Below are positions 34,459-43,074 of a stretch of 64,000 nucleotides of DNA, one piece after another. The stretch's first letter is position 1. Each line of letters begins with the position of its first letter. Origin of the DNA: JACVRW01 sp963716215 (GTDB lineage Bacteria > Actinomycetota > Thermoleophilia > Solirubrobacterales > Thermoleophilaceae); the NCBI GenBank assembly GCA_963716215.1, contig OY970298.1:2294001-2358000 (forward strand), in the 5' to 3' direction. The position numbers and the translations under genes are program-made. The notes under the pieces were generated by a model, which saw only the letters and a list, made by a program, of their open reading frames with translations, ran no database searches and was not told the DNA's origin.

Positions 34459-36216
34459 ATGGCGCTGTTCACCCGCGACTCGATCGACCGGCTGCGCGAG
34501 GCGATCGACATGGTGGACCTGGTTGGCAGCAAGACCGACCTGCGGCGCGTGGGATCGCGCTGGAGCGGGCTGTGCCCCTTCCACGACGAGCGCACGCCGT
34601 CGTTTTCGATCAACCCTGAGGAGAAGCTGTTCTACTGCTTCGGATGCCAGGCCAAGGGGGACGCGTTCGGGTTCGTCGAGCAGGCCGAGGGGCTGGACTT
34701 CCGCGAGGCCGTGGAGCAGCTCGCCGACCGCTACGGCGTGCAGCTGGAGCTGGAGAACGACGACCCGCAGGCCGAGGAGCGCCGGCGCCGGCGCGACCGC
34801 CTGATGAAGCTGCTCGACCGCACCGCCGGCTTCTACGCCACCTACCTGTGGGAGTCGCAGGAGGCGGCCAAGGCCCGCGAGTATCTGACCGGGCGCGGGC
34901 TCGGCGAGGAGGTGCTGCGCGAGTTCCGTGTGGGCTACGCCCCCAGCGCGTGGGACCGGGTAATCGTGGGCGCCCAGCGGGACGGCTTCGCGCCGCCGGA
35001 GCTGGTGGCGGCGGGGCTCGCCCAGCGGGGCCGCGAGGGCGGGCTCTACGATCGCTTCCGCGGCCGCATCATGTTTCCGCTCGCCAACGCCCGCGGGCGC
35101 GTGCTGGGCTTCGGTGCCCGGGCGATGGCGGAGGGACGCGGGCCGAAGTACCTGAATACGTCAGAGAACGAGATCTACCACAAGGGCCGCCAGCTGTTCG
35201 GGATCGACCTGGCCCGGGCACACGCGGCTAAGAGTGGTCGAATCGTCGTCGTGGAGGGTTATACCGACGTGCTTGCATTGCACCAGGCAGGAGTTCGCGA
35301 ATCAGTGGCCATCATGGGCACGGCGCTGACGGCTGAGCAGATGGCGGAGCTCGGCAGGGCGGCGCCGCTGGTGGTGCTTGCCCTCGACGCGGATCGTTCG
35401 GGGCAGGAGGCGATGCTGAGGGCCGCCCAGCACGGCGGTGTGGAGCTGCGTGCCGTGCAGATGCCCGAGGGCACCGACCCCGCCGATCTGCTCGCGGGAG
35501 GCGGGGCGGATTCTTTCACGGAGCTGCTGGACGGCGCTCTCGCAATGATCCAGTTTCAGGTTCGGCGACTTCTTGCCGATGCTGACCTCAGTACGCCCAC
35601 GGGCAGGGACAAAGCACTTGAGGAGGCACGCAGCTTGATTGCTGCCACACCCGAACGGACTGCGATGCGCGACGAGCTGGTCCGCGAGATCGCGGACCGT
35701 CTCGACGTGCCCGTCGAGTACGTACGGGCGCGCCCGGCGCGGCCAGCGAGTGCTTCCACCGCCGGCGCCTCGCGCGCCCCTGTGCTGCCCACCGGCGCCT
35801 CCGCCGGCGAGGTGGCATTCCGGGCCGAGCGCGAGTTCCTGGCCCGCTGCCTTGCGAGTGGCGACCTGGGCCGGGAGTACCTTTCCAAGCCGACCGCCGA
35901 CCAACTCTCTTCTGACGCCACGCAGCGCGCGCGCGACCACTTCCTTGAGCACTTCGAAGACCCCCTCGCGGGCCTGTCCGAGGACGAGCCGGCCCTGGCC
36001 GCGCTCGTGACCGACGTGGCGTTCGCGGCGCAGGAGCAGCCCGTGACGGCCGAGGCCGTTCTGCGGATGAGCATCCTGCAGCTGGAGGGACGGCGCCTCG
36101 AGCGCGAGATCAGGCGCGCCGCCCAGGCGGGCGACCACTCGCGCCAGAGCGAGCTGGCGGCCGCCGAGCAGCGCGTGCGCGGCGAGCTCGATGAGGTCAT
36201 GGGGCAGACGGCATGA
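34459..36216 (+). CDS. dnaG: DNA primase
   Basis: 585 residues; ATG 2 bp after dgt. CHC2 zinc domain (CPFH, then CFGC, about 37-65), catalytic N-terminal core with FRGRIMFPLANARGRVLGFG, TOPRIM domain with acidic residues in IVVVEGYTDVLAL and VLALDADRSGQEA (about 255-320), and a C-terminal helicase-binding-like helical region (about 445-580) after a Ser/Ala/Pro linker. It makes RNA primers for DnaB-dependent replication. Codon choice changes around 35220-35650 (more GTT, ATT, CTT, GCA) within the TOPRIM region. ATG of sigA overlaps its stop. Confidence 0.95.
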   Translation: MALFTRDSIDRLREAIDMVDLVGSKTDLRRVGSRWSGLCPFHDERTPSFSINPEEKLFYCFGCQAKGDAFGFVEQAEGLDFREAVEQLADRYGVQLELENDDPQAEERRRRRDRLMKLLDRTAGFYATYLWESQEAAKAREYLTGRGLGEEVLREFRVGYAPSAWDRVIVGAQRDGFAPPELVAAGLAQRGREGGLYDRFRGRIMFPLANARGRVLGFGARAMAEGRGPKYLNTSENEIYHKGRQLFGIDLARAHAAKSGRIVVVEGYTDVLALHQAGVRESVAIMGTALTAEQMAELGRAAPLVVLALDADRSGQEAMLRAAQHGGVELRAVQMPEGTDPADLLAGGGADSFTELLDGALAMIQFQVRRLLADADLSTPTGRDKALEEARSLIAATPERTAMRDELVREIADRLDVPVEYVRARPARPASASTAGASRAPVLPTGASAGEVAFRAEREFLARCLASGDLGREYLSKPTADQLSSDATQRARDHFLEHFEDPLAGLSEDEPALAALVTDVAFAAQEQPVTAEAVLRMSILQLEGRRLEREIRRAAQAGDHSRQSELAAAEQRVRGELDEVMGQTA

Positions 36217-37187
36217 GCCGCGGGGCGTTCAGCAAGGAGGAGTCGGACGGGTTCGACTCGCCGGACGAGGAGGAGACCGAGGAGGCCGCCGATCTCGACG
36301 AGCCGGCCGGCGTAGTCACCGCCGGGTTGCCGGCGGCGCCGCCTGAGCACGGCGCGGAGGACGCGGTGCGGACGTACCTGCGCTCGATCGGGCGCGTGCC
36401 GCTGCTGACCCGCGAGGACGAGGTGCGCCTGGCCAAGCGCATCGAGCAGAACGACATGTCCGCGAAGAACGCGCTGATCGAGGCCAACCTGCGGCTGGTC
36501 GTGTCGATCGCCAAGCGTTACACCGGCCGCGGGCTGACTCTGCTGGACCTGATCCAGGAGGGCAACCTCGGGCTGATCCGCGCCGTCGAGAAGTTCGACT
36601 GGCGCCGCGGCTTCAAGTTCTCGACCTACGCGACCTGGTGGATCCGGCAGGCGATTACACGCGCGCTGGCTGATCAGTCGCGCACGATCCGCATCCCGGT
36701 GCACATGGTGGAGCGGATGAATCGCGTGGCGCGCGCCAGGCGCGCGCTGATGCAGCAGAACAACCGCGAGCCGAGCTCCGAGGAGATCGCCGACCTGGTC
36801 GAGATGACGCCGAAGAAGGTCGACGAGATCCTCAAGCTCGGCCAGGAGCCGGTGTCCCTGGAGGCCCCGGTCGGCGGCGAGGAGGGCGACGCCTCGCTCG
36901 GCGACTTCATCTCCGACGAGGTGGGCGACCGCCCGCTGGAGAAGGTCGCCAACAGCATCCGCGACCGCGACCTGTACGAGGTGCTGGACTCGCTGCCGTG
37001 GCGCGAGCGGCGCGTGATCGAGCTGCGCTACGGGCTGGGCGACAAGGGGCCGATGACCCTGGAGGACATCGGCCACGAGGTCGGCGTCACCCGCGAGCGT
37101 GTGCGCCAGATCGAGTCGAAGACGCTGGCGATGCTCAAGTCGTCGGGCGGTGCGGACCGCCTGGCCGGCACCGCCGACGAGGCCTGA
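36213..37187 (+). CDS. sigA: Housekeeping RNA polymerase sigma factor (RpoD/SigA)
   Basis: 324 residues; ATG overlaps the dnaG stop. Region 1.1 is replaced by a short acidic N terminus (about 1-45). Region 1.2 (AVRTYLRSIGRVPLLTREDEV), 2.1-2.4 (LRLVVSIAKRYTGRGLTLLD, then FSTYATWWIRQAITRALADQ, which contacts the -10 element), 3.0-3.1 (RIPVHMVERMNRVAR) and 4.2 (MTLEDIGHEVGVTRERVRQI, the -35 helix-turn-helix) are complete. Co-translation with dnaG mirrors the classical macromolecular-synthesis operon, without rpsU. It is likely to be the factor that reads the TANNNT boxes seen throughout this window. Confidence 0.95.
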   Translation: MSRGAFSKEESDGFDSPDEEETEEAADLDEPAGVVTAGLPAAPPEHGAEDAVRTYLRSIGRVPLLTREDEVRLAKRIEQNDMSAKNALIEANLRLVVSIAKRYTGRGLTLLDLIQEGNLGLIRAVEKFDWRRGFKFSTYATWWIRQAITRALADQSRTIRIPVHMVERMNRVARARRALMQQNNREPSSEEIADLVEMTPKKVDEILKLGQEPVSLEAPVGGEEGDASLGDFISDEVGDRPLEKVANSIRDRDLYEVLDSLPWRERRVIELRYGLGDKGPMTLEDIGHEVGVTRERVRQIESKTLAMLKSSGGADRLAGTADEA

Positions 37188-37205
37188 TCGAACCCGAGCG
37201 GGCGC

Positions 37206-37211
37206 TATGCT
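37206..37211 (+). promoter_or_regulatory. -10 box TATGCT before tRNA-Asn
   Basis: TATGCT lies 11 bp upstream of the mature tRNA 5' end. No convincing -35 hexamer is seen at the usual distance, as is common in actinobacteria. Confidence 0.4.
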
Positions 37212-37222
37212 CGCAACGCCGT

Positions 37223-37293
37223 TCCCCGGTGATGTAACGGCAACATGACTGACTGTTAATCAGTTCTTGGTGGTTCGAATCCACCCCGGGGAG
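37223..37293 (+). tRNA. tRNA-Asn (anticodon GTT)
   Basis: 71 nt: acceptor TCCCCGG/CCGGGGA, D-stem ATGT/ACAT with loop AACGGCA, anticodon stem ACTGA/TCAGT with loop CTGTTAA (anticodon GTT at 37255-37257), 4-base variable loop, T-arm GGTGG/CCACC with loop TTCGAAT, discriminator G. The CCA end is not encoded. It ends 5 bp before the stop of the convergent VWA gene. Confidence 0.95.
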
Positions 37294-37298
37294 CCTCT

Positions 37299-38237
37299 CT
37301 AGGGCAAGCGCGCCACGCCGCGCAGCCCGAACGCCGCCGCGCCGGCCAGCAGCAGCCCGCCGGCGGCCGCGAAGGCCGCCGTCACCTCGCGCTCCTCCTT
37401 CTTGGTCGCCACGCGCGATCCGAGGCCCTCGTAGATGCGCGACAGGTCGTCGGCGTCCTCGGCCTGGAACGCCCTGCCGTCGGACAGGTCGGCGATCTCC
37501 TTCATCGTCTCCGGGTCGGGCGCGACCGGCACCGTGATGCCGCTCGGTGTGGTGATCGTCCCCCCGCGCGTGCCCAGCGCGACGGTGTGGATCGGGATGC
37601 CCTGGCGCTTCGCCTGCCGCGCGACGTCGGTCGGGTCTCGGCCGGTCGTGGTCTCGCCGTCGGACAGCAGCAGGATCGCGGCGGGTGGCCGCTGTCCGCG
37701 GGGACCGTCGACCATGTCCAGGGCCGCCGCCAGCGCGTCCCCGGTTGCCGTTCCGCCATCCGCGCTGAGGCTGTCGATCAGGTTGCGGGTCTCCTCGCGG
37801 TCCTGGGTGGGCGGCTGGAGCGTCTGCGGGTTCGTCGAGAACGCGACCGTCCCCACGCGCGCCTCCTTCGGCACCTGGTCGAGGAACCGCAATGCCGCCG
37901 CGCGCGCGGCCTCGAGGCGGCTGGGTCGCACGTCGCGGGCCAGCATCGACCGCGACACGTCCGTGACCAGCACGATCGAGGCCTGCTCGCGGGGCACCGC
38001 CACCGTCGCGTGCGGACGCGCCAGGGCCAGACCGAGCGCCGCCAGCGCCGTGAGGAACAGCGCGACCGGCACGCGCCGCCGCCATGCCGAGGCGCGTGGG
38101 AGCAGCGGCGCCAGCGTGGCCACACCCGGGAACCGCACCGCGTAGCGCCGGGCGCGCCGACGGGCGGCGATCTGGGCCACCAGCACGAGTGGGACGAGGG
38201 CGAGCGTGGCGAGGAAGGCCGGCGCGGCGAAGCTCAC
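37299..38237 (-). CDS. VWA domain membrane protein (BatA-like), copy 1
   Basis: 312 residues from GTG. Two N-terminal membrane helices (about 5-23 and 55-73) then a von Willebrand A domain (about 83-270) with an intact MIDAS: DVSRS (DxSxS, about 92-96), Thr in GGTATGDAL and Asp in LLSDGETTTG. A C-terminal helix (about 288-308) anchors the other end. Aerotolerance (Bat) proteins of this form are encoded next to MoxR ATPases and DUF58 proteins, as here. GTG overlaps the stop of the upstream DUF58 gene (GTGA). It has a paralogue at 42115-43074. Confidence 0.9.
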   Translation of the reverse strand: MSFAAPAFLATLALVPLVLVAQIAARRRARRYAVRFPGVATLAPLLPRASAWRRRVPVALFLTALAALGLALARPHATVAVPREQASIVLVTDVSRSMLARDVRPSRLEAARAAALRFLDQVPKEARVGTVAFSTNPQTLQPPTQDREETRNLIDSLSADGGTATGDALAAALDMVDGPRGQRPPAAILLLSDGETTTGRDPTDVARQAKRQGIPIHTVALGTRGGTITTPSGITVPVAPDPETMKEIADLSDGRAFQAEDADDLSRIYEGLGSRVATKKEEREVTAAFAAAGGLLLAGAAAFGLRGVARLP

Positions 38238-39136
38238 GCGAGCCTCCGGCCCAGCTCGCGCGCCCAGGTGCCCGCGGTGGAGAGGACGACGTGCTCGGCG
38301 CCGGCGCGTCGCAGGGCCGTGGCCACCTCGGCTCGCTCGCCGGCCGCCGCCTGAGCGAAGCGCTCTCGCAGCCTGCGATCGGCGGTGTCCACCTCCACCC
38401 GCTGGCCCGACTCGGGGTCCACCATCATCAGGCGTCCTACCGCGGGCAGCTCACGCTCGCGCGGATCGCTCACCTCCACGGCCATGACGGTGTGGCGGGC
38501 CGCGAGCGCGGCCACGGGACGCGCCCAGGCGCCCGGCCCGGCGAAGTCGGACACGATCACAACCAGGCTGCGCGGCCGGGCCAGGCGCCCGACCCGCGCG
38601 AGCGCGACCTCCAGCGGCTCACCGTCGGCGCCGTCGGGCGCCACGCCCTCCGCCAGCGCCCCGCGCAGCCCCACGCGGGCGCCGCGGCCTCCGCGCGGCG
38701 GCAGCAGCCGGGTGGCCGGCCCACCGAACGTGAGCAGCCCGACGCGCCCGCCGCGGCGCACCGCGATCGCTCCCATGACGTCGACCACGCCCTCGGCCAC
38801 GTCGCTCTTGAGCCGATCAGCCGTGCCGAAGGCCATCGATGGCGACACGTCCACCGCGAGCCACGTCGTGAGCAGCCGTTCGGGTACCTGCTGACGCACG
38901 TGCGGGATCCCGGTCCGCGCGGTCGCCGCCGGGTCGATCTGGCGAACGTCGTCGCCGGGCTGGTATGGCCGCAGCTGGGCCAGCTCGGTGCCGCTGCCGA
39001 CCCCGGCGCCGCGATGCTCGCCGGCGCTCACGCCCCCGACGCGGCGCACGAACGCGAGGTCGAGGGCCTTCACCAGCGCACCCGGGACCGGGCCTGGGCC
39101 CTGGCGCCCAGGGGGCGGGCGGAGCGCGGCGGTCAC
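38234..39136 (-). CDS. DUF58 domain protein
   Basis: 300 residues. The DUF58 signature is clear: VGSGTELAQLRPYQPGDDVR, followed by QIDPAATARTG (the family's R-x-Y-x-x-GDD-x-R-x-IDW region, here with DPA in place of DW), about 45-75, then a VWA-like half with DVSPSMAFGTADR (DxSxS) and VVIVSDFAGPG. It lacks the N-terminal membrane helices that many DUF58 proteins have. Encoded between moxR and a VWA gene with overlapping codons on both sides, so it is translated with them; the three proteins are thought to work as a MoxR-VWA chaperone-like unit. Confidence 0.88.
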   Translation of the reverse strand: MTAALRPPPGRQGPGPVPGALVKALDLAFVRRVGGVSAGEHRGAGVGSGTELAQLRPYQPGDDVRQIDPAATARTGIPHVRQQVPERLLTTWLAVDVSPSMAFGTADRLKSDVAEGVVDVMGAIAVRRGGRVGLLTFGGPATRLLPPRGGRGARVGLRGALAEGVAPDGADGEPLEVALARVGRLARPRSLVVIVSDFAGPGAWARPVAALAARHTVMAVEVSDPRERELPAVGRLMMVDPESGQRVEVDTADRRLRERFAQAAAGERAEVATALRRAGAEHVVLSTAGTWARELGRRLA

Positions 39137-40140
39137 GCCGCCAGCGACTCCTGCCCGGTCGACCGCCGGTCGGGCTCGGGGACCGCCTCCATGACCTGCT
39201 CGAGCAGGTCGTCCGGCTGCGTTCCCTCGCTCAGGCCCTCATACGAGAGCACCAGCCGGTGGCGCAGCACCTCTGGGGCGAGGTCGGTCACGTCGCTCGC
39301 CAGCACGTGACGGCGCCCGCGCAGCATCGCCAGCGCGCGCGCCGCGTGCACGAGCCCGATCGGCCCGCGCGGGCTCGCCCCATAGGAGAGCAGCGCCTCG
39401 ACCTCGGTCAGGCCGTAGCGGCCCGGGCGACGCGTGGCGTCCGCGAGCGCCACGGCGTAGTCGATCACCTCGCGGTCAACGATCACCTCGGCTGCCGCCG
39501 CGCGAAAGCGCACGAGCTCTTCGATGCTGAGCCGCTCGTCGACCGCCCTCACCGGGTCGAGCGAGCGGTCCACAACGGCCGCCTCGTCGCCGGGCGCCGG
39601 GTAGTCCACGAGGATCTTCATCAGGAACCGGTCGACCTGCGCCTCGGGCAGCGGATAGGTGCCCTCCGACTCGATCGGGTTCTGGGTGGCCATCACCAGG
39701 AAGGGCAGCGGCACCGGGTGCGTCTGGCCGCCGATCGTGACCTGCTGCTCCTGCATCACCTCGAGCAGCGCCGACTGCACCTTGGCCGGCGCGCGGTTGA
39801 TCTCGTCGGCGAGCAGGAAGTTCGCGAACACCGGTCCGAGCTCGGTGTCGAACGAGCCACTGTCCGGGCGGTAGATACGTGTGCCGACGAGGTCGGAAGG
39901 CACGAGGTCGGGCGTGAACTGGATGCGGCTGAAGCTGCCCCCCACGGCGGAGGCGAGCGTCTTGATCGTGAGGGTCTTCGCCAACCCGGGCACGCCCTCG
40001 AGCAGCACGTGGCCGCCGCAGAGCAGCGCCACCATCACCCGCTCGAGCATCGCGTCCTGCCCGATGATCACTCGCTTGATCTCGAAGAGGGCGCTCTCGA
40101 GCGCCTCCCGTGGCTCCTCGTGCATGGTGCTGTCGCTCAT
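39133..40140 (-). CDS. MoxR family AAA+ ATPase
   Basis: 335 residues from ATG. Walker A GVPGLAKTLTIKTL (about 47-60), Walker B FLLADEINRAPAKVQSALLE (about 107-125), sensor 1 LPFLVMATQNPIES and QVDRFLMKI, sensor 2 in the C-terminal lid (YGASPRGPIGLVHAARA). MoxR ATPases insert cofactors or fold partner proteins through VWA-domain adaptors. First gene of the moxR-DUF58-VWA operon; TAGGTT 6 nt upstream marks a leaderless start. Divergent from a two-component system across about 60 bp. Confidence 0.93.
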   Translation of the reverse strand: MSDSTMHEEPREALESALFEIKRVIIGQDAMLERVMVALLCGGHVLLEGVPGLAKTLTIKTLASAVGGSFSRIQFTPDLVPSDLVGTRIYRPDSGSFDTELGPVFANFLLADEINRAPAKVQSALLEVMQEQQVTIGGQTHPVPLPFLVMATQNPIESEGTYPLPEAQVDRFLMKILVDYPAPGDEAAVVDRSLDPVRAVDERLSIEELVRFRAAAAEVIVDREVIDYAVALADATRRPGRYGLTEVEALLSYGASPRGPIGLVHAARALAMLRGRRHVLASDVTDLAPEVLRHRLVLSYEGLSEGTQPDDLLEQVMEAVPEPDRRSTGQESLAA

Positions 40141-40146
40141 GCCGCC

Positions 40147-40152
40147 AACCTA
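40147..40152 (-). promoter_or_regulatory. -10 box TAGGTT, leaderless start of moxR
   Basis: On the minus strand TAGGTT ends 6 nt before the ATG at 40140. Confidence 0.5.
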
Positions 40153-40188
40153 GGCAGCCGCCTGTCACGGCCGCATAACGACGCTCAC

Positions 40189-40194
40189 TACTCT
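40189..40194 (+). promoter_or_regulatory. -10 box TACTCT, leaderless start of response regulator
   Basis: TACTCT ends 7 nt before the GTG at 40202. It lies back to back with the moxR -10 box, 36 bp apart, so the two promoters overlap. Confidence 0.5.
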
Positions 40195-40201
40195 GAGCGG
40201 G

Positions 40202-40855
40202 GTGCGAGTTCTCGTCGCGGAGGACGAACGAAAGGTCGCCGACGCGGTCGCTCGGGGGCTGCGTCGCGAGGGCATCGCCGTGGACGTGGCCTACGACGGC
40301 GCGAGCGCCCTCGACAAGGCACGTCTGAACTCCTACGACGTCGTGGTGCTCGACCGCGACCTGCCCGTGCTCCACGGGGACGACGTGTGCCGCACCCTGC
40401 GCGACGAGGAGCCCGAGAGCCGCGTGCTGATGCTCACCGCCGCCGCCGCCGTGGACGACCTCGTCGATGGTCTCGCCCTCGGCGCCGATGACTACATGCC
40501 CAAGCCGTTCGCGTTCGCCGAGCTGGTGGCGCGCCTGCGGGCTCTGGGCCGGCGCAGCCGGCCGGCGAGTCCACCCACGCTGCGCGCCGGCGACCTGGAG
40601 CTCGACGCCGCCCGCCACGTCGTCACCCGCGCCGGCCACCCGATCCAGCTGGCGCCGAAGGAGTTCGCGGTGCTGGAGGCGCTGATGGCCGCCGGCGGCG
40701 CCGTGCTGTCCAACGACGAGCTGGTGGGGCGGGTCTGGGACGAGAACGCGGACCCGTTCACCAACTCGGTGCGGATGACCGTGCTGCGGCTGCGGCGCAA
40801 GCTCGGGGACCCGCCCCTGGTGGAGACCGTCAAGGGAGCGGGCTACCGGGTGTGA
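40202..40855 (+). CDS. OmpR/PhoB family response regulator
   Basis: 217 residues from GTG. Receiver domain (1-115): acidic pocket in VLVAEDERKVADAV, phosphoacceptor Asp in VVLDRDLPVLHGDD (about 52), Thr in MLTAAAA and Lys in YMPKPFAF. Winged-helix DNA-binding domain (about 125-215): LAPKEFAVLEALMAAGGAVLS, then SVRMTVLRLRRKLGD and the wing VKGAGYRV at the very end. The kinase gene overlaps by 4 bp. The divergent moxR operon and convergent HtrA-VWA operon suggest envelope control but the regulon is not readable. Confidence 0.93.
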   Translation: MRVLVAEDERKVADAVARGLRREGIAVDVAYDGASALDKARLNSYDVVVLDRDLPVLHGDDVCRTLRDEEPESRVLMLTAAAAVDDLVDGLALGADDYMPKPFAFAELVARLRALGRRSRPASPPTLRAGDLELDAARHVVTRAGHPIQLAPKEFAVLEALMAAGGAVLSNDELVGRVWDENADPFTNSVRMTVLRLRRKLGDPPLVETVKGAGYRV

Positions 40856-41964
40856 CGCTGCCGCGACTCACGGTCCGGGCGCGCCTGACGGCGCTCTACG
40901 CGGTGCTCGTAGCTGTCTCCACGGGGACGCTGCTGGCCGTGAGCTACTGGCTGCTGGGACGTCACTTCGACCGCACCCTGCCGGGCCCGCTGGCGAACGA
41001 CACGCTGTCCCAGGTCGCCCTGCAGTACCTGGTGGCGTTCGCGGGCGTCGTGCTGGTGGCCACAGCGATCGGCTGGGTCGTCGCCGGTCGCGTGCTCGCT
41101 CCGCTGAAGCGGATCAACAGCGCCGCGCGGCGCGTGTCGGAGGAGCACCTGGACGAGCGCATCGACATCGCTGGGCCGCCCGACGAGCTGCGCGAGCTGG
41201 GGGAGACGCTCAACTCGATGCTCGACCGGCTGGCCGACTCGTTCGAGACGCAGCGGCGCTTCGTCGCCAACGCAAGCCACGAGCTGCGCAGCCCACTGAC
41301 CGTGATCAGGTCGGAGGCCGAGGTGGCGCTCGCGAACCCGGAGCCGGACCTCGACGAGCTCCGGGCGATGGGGGAGTCGGTCGTTCAGGCGAGCCGGCGC
41401 ACCGAGGCGCTGCTGGCCAGCCTGCTGATCCTCGCGCGCAGCCAGCAGGGCCTGCCGCGCACGGCGATCGTGGACCTCGGCGAGACGGCCGGCGCCGCGC
41501 TCGAGTCCGCCCGCCGCGCCGCGGCCGACGAAGGCGTGCGGCTGACCTCGGCGCTCGAGCCCGCCGCCGTCGAGGGCGACGCCGCCCTGCTCGAGCGGCT
41601 GGCGGCGAACCTGATCGAGAACGGACTGCTCTACAACCGGCCCGGAGGCTTTGTCGAGGTGCGCAGCCGCGCGGGTGTCGGCACCGTCGAGCTGGTCGTT
41701 GAGAACAGCGGGCCGCACGTGGACGACGCTGACGCCGCGCGGCTGGCCCAGCCGTTCGAGCGGCTCGCCAGGGAGGCGAGCGGCCGCGGTGCCGGGCTGG
41801 GGCTGTCGATCGTCCGCGCCGTGACGGAGGCGCACGGGGGAGACCTGGCGATCGATCCGCGCCCCGAGGGCGGCCTGCGCGTGGCGGTGCGGCTGCCTAG
41901 AGCCTCCGCTCGCTCAGGCGCTCCCGCCACGGACAGTCGCGCCGTACATCGATCTTCTGCTTGA
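40852..41964 (+). CDS. Sensor histidine kinase
   Basis: 370 residues; GTG overlaps the regulator stop. Two membrane helices (about 10-32 and 58-80) with only a 25-residue outer loop, then HAMP (about 80-132; GRVLAPLKRINSAARRVSEE), a HisKA dimerisation domain with the phospho-His in NASHELRSPLTVIRSEAEVA (about 141), and an HATPase domain with N box NLIENGLLYN, and G2 box GAGLGLSIVRAVTEAHGG. The tiny sensor loop suggests detection within the membrane or via a partner. The last 22 codons overlap the 3' end of an antisense small gene. Confidence 0.93.
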   Translation: MTLPRLTVRARLTALYAVLVAVSTGTLLAVSYWLLGRHFDRTLPGPLANDTLSQVALQYLVAFAGVVLVATAIGWVVAGRVLAPLKRINSAARRVSEEHLDERIDIAGPPDELRELGETLNSMLDRLADSFETQRRFVANASHELRSPLTVIRSEAEVALANPEPDLDELRAMGESVVQASRRTEALLASLLILARSQQGLPRTAIVDLGETAGAALESARRAAADEGVRLTSALEPAAVEGDAALLERLAANLIENGLLYNRPGGFVEVRSRAGVGTVELVVENSGPHVDDADAARLAQPFERLAREASGRGAGLGLSIVRAVTEAHGGDLAIDPRPEGGLRVAVRLPRASARSGAPATDSRAVHRSSA

Positions 41965-42115
41965 CCTGATGGATCGCCGGGTCCTTGGCCGCCGCGGCGA
42001 GATCGCCGTCGATCTGGCTGAGACCTCTGACGCCGGCCCCGAACAGGCCGAGGCCCATCAGCACGACTCCGAGGAGGGCGATCCGCCTCACCGAGACCAG
42101 CCTAGCTGGCGGCAT
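41897..42115 (-). CDS. Small single-helix membrane protein coupled to VWA copy 2
   Basis: 72 residues. The ATG shares one base with the stop of the upstream VWA gene (TGATG), a translational-coupling arrangement that supports it as a real gene. One helix (about 10-28; IALLGVVLMGLGLFGAGV) then an amphipathic soluble tail with DPAIHQVKQKIDVRRD. No family recognised. It overlaps the end of the convergent kinase gene by 68 bp. Likely a membrane partner of the VWA-HtrA unit. Confidence 0.55.
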   Translation of the reverse strand: MPPARLVSVRRIALLGVVLMGLGLFGAGVRGLSQIDGDLAAAAKDPAIHQVKQKIDVRRDCPWRERLSERRL

Positions 42116-43074
42116 CAGGGCAGCCTCCCGAACCAGCGCAGCGAGAGCGCGCCGCCCACGAGCAGAAGTGCCGCCGCGCCGCCGGCGAACCCGGCGGTGA
42201 TCTCACGGCGCTCCTCTCGCGTGGCCACCTGCGAGCCGAGTCGGTCGTAGACGGTCGCCAGTTCGTCCCCGGCGTCGGCGGCAAACGTCCGCCCGCCGCT
42301 GATTGACGCGATCCGCCGCATCGTCGCCCGGTCGGGCGGGACGCTCTTGGTGGCGCTGGACCCGTCCGGGCGCCGCACCTCGATGGTGCCGGCATCGGTC
42401 CCGAGTGCGACGGTGTAGATCGGGATCCGCGCCCGGGCGGCCTCGCGCGCGACGGGGATCGGGTCGCGACCGTGGGTCGAGGCGCCGTCCGACAGCAGGA
42501 TCACGGCCGCCGGGGACCGCCGGCCGCGCGCGGGAGCCTGACGCTCGAGCATCCCCAACGCGGCAGCAAGCCCCTCGCCGGTGGCGGTGCCGCCGCTGGG
42601 CGTGAGCTGGTCGATCAGGGCGTGCGCATCGGCGCGGTCGGCCTGGGGCGCGAGGACCGAGCGAACGGAGTGGTTGAACGAGACGGCGCCGATGCGCAAT
42701 CCGCGCGGTGCGCGGTCGAGGAACTCGCTCGCGGCGCGGCGCACCGCCGCGATGCGCGCAGGTGAGACGTCGCGGGCCTGCATGGAGCCCGAGGTGTCGG
42801 TGGCGAGCACGACCGCGGCGCGTTCCTCGGGGACCGCGATGGTCGCCTCGGGCCGGGCGAGGGCGATCGCCACCGCCGCGAGCGCCAACCCGTACAACAC
42901 GATCGGGAGGTGGCGGCGAAAGCCGGGCCGCGCCGGGGCCACCGACGGCATCAGCGATGCGCTGGCGAAGCGCGACGTGCGGGCGCGTCGGCGTCGCTCG
43001 CCGAGCACGTACAGCAGCAGCGCGAGCGGGAGGAGTGCCAGCGACAGCAGGAAGGCGGGCGCGCCGAAGCTCAC
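42115..43074 (-). CDS. VWA domain membrane protein (BatA-like), copy 2
   Basis: 319 residues; GTG overlaps the htrA stop. Same architecture as the 37299 gene: two N-terminal helices (about 5-22, 55-73), VWA domain with MIDAS DTSGS (about 92-96), Thr in GGTATGEGL, Asp in LLSDGASTHG, and a C-terminal helix. Start and end are nearly superimposable with copy 1 (both begin MSFxAPAFL and end in RLP). The inserts differ around residue 230 (TIEVRRPDGSSATKSVPP). Here the partner genes are an HtrA protease and a small membrane protein, not moxR/DUF58. Confidence 0.9.
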   Translation of the reverse strand: MSFGAPAFLLSLALLPLALLLYVLGERRRRARTSRFASASLMPSVAPARPGFRRHLPIVLYGLALAAVAIALARPEATIAVPEERAAVVLATDTSGSMQARDVSPARIAAVRRAASEFLDRAPRGLRIGAVSFNHSVRSVLAPQADRADAHALIDQLTPSGGTATGEGLAAALGMLERQAPARGRRSPAAVILLSDGASTHGRDPIPVAREAARARIPIYTVALGTDAGTIEVRRPDGSSATKSVPPDRATMRRIASISGGRTFAADAGDELATVYDRLGSQVATREERREITAGFAGGAAALLLVGGALSLRWFGRLP

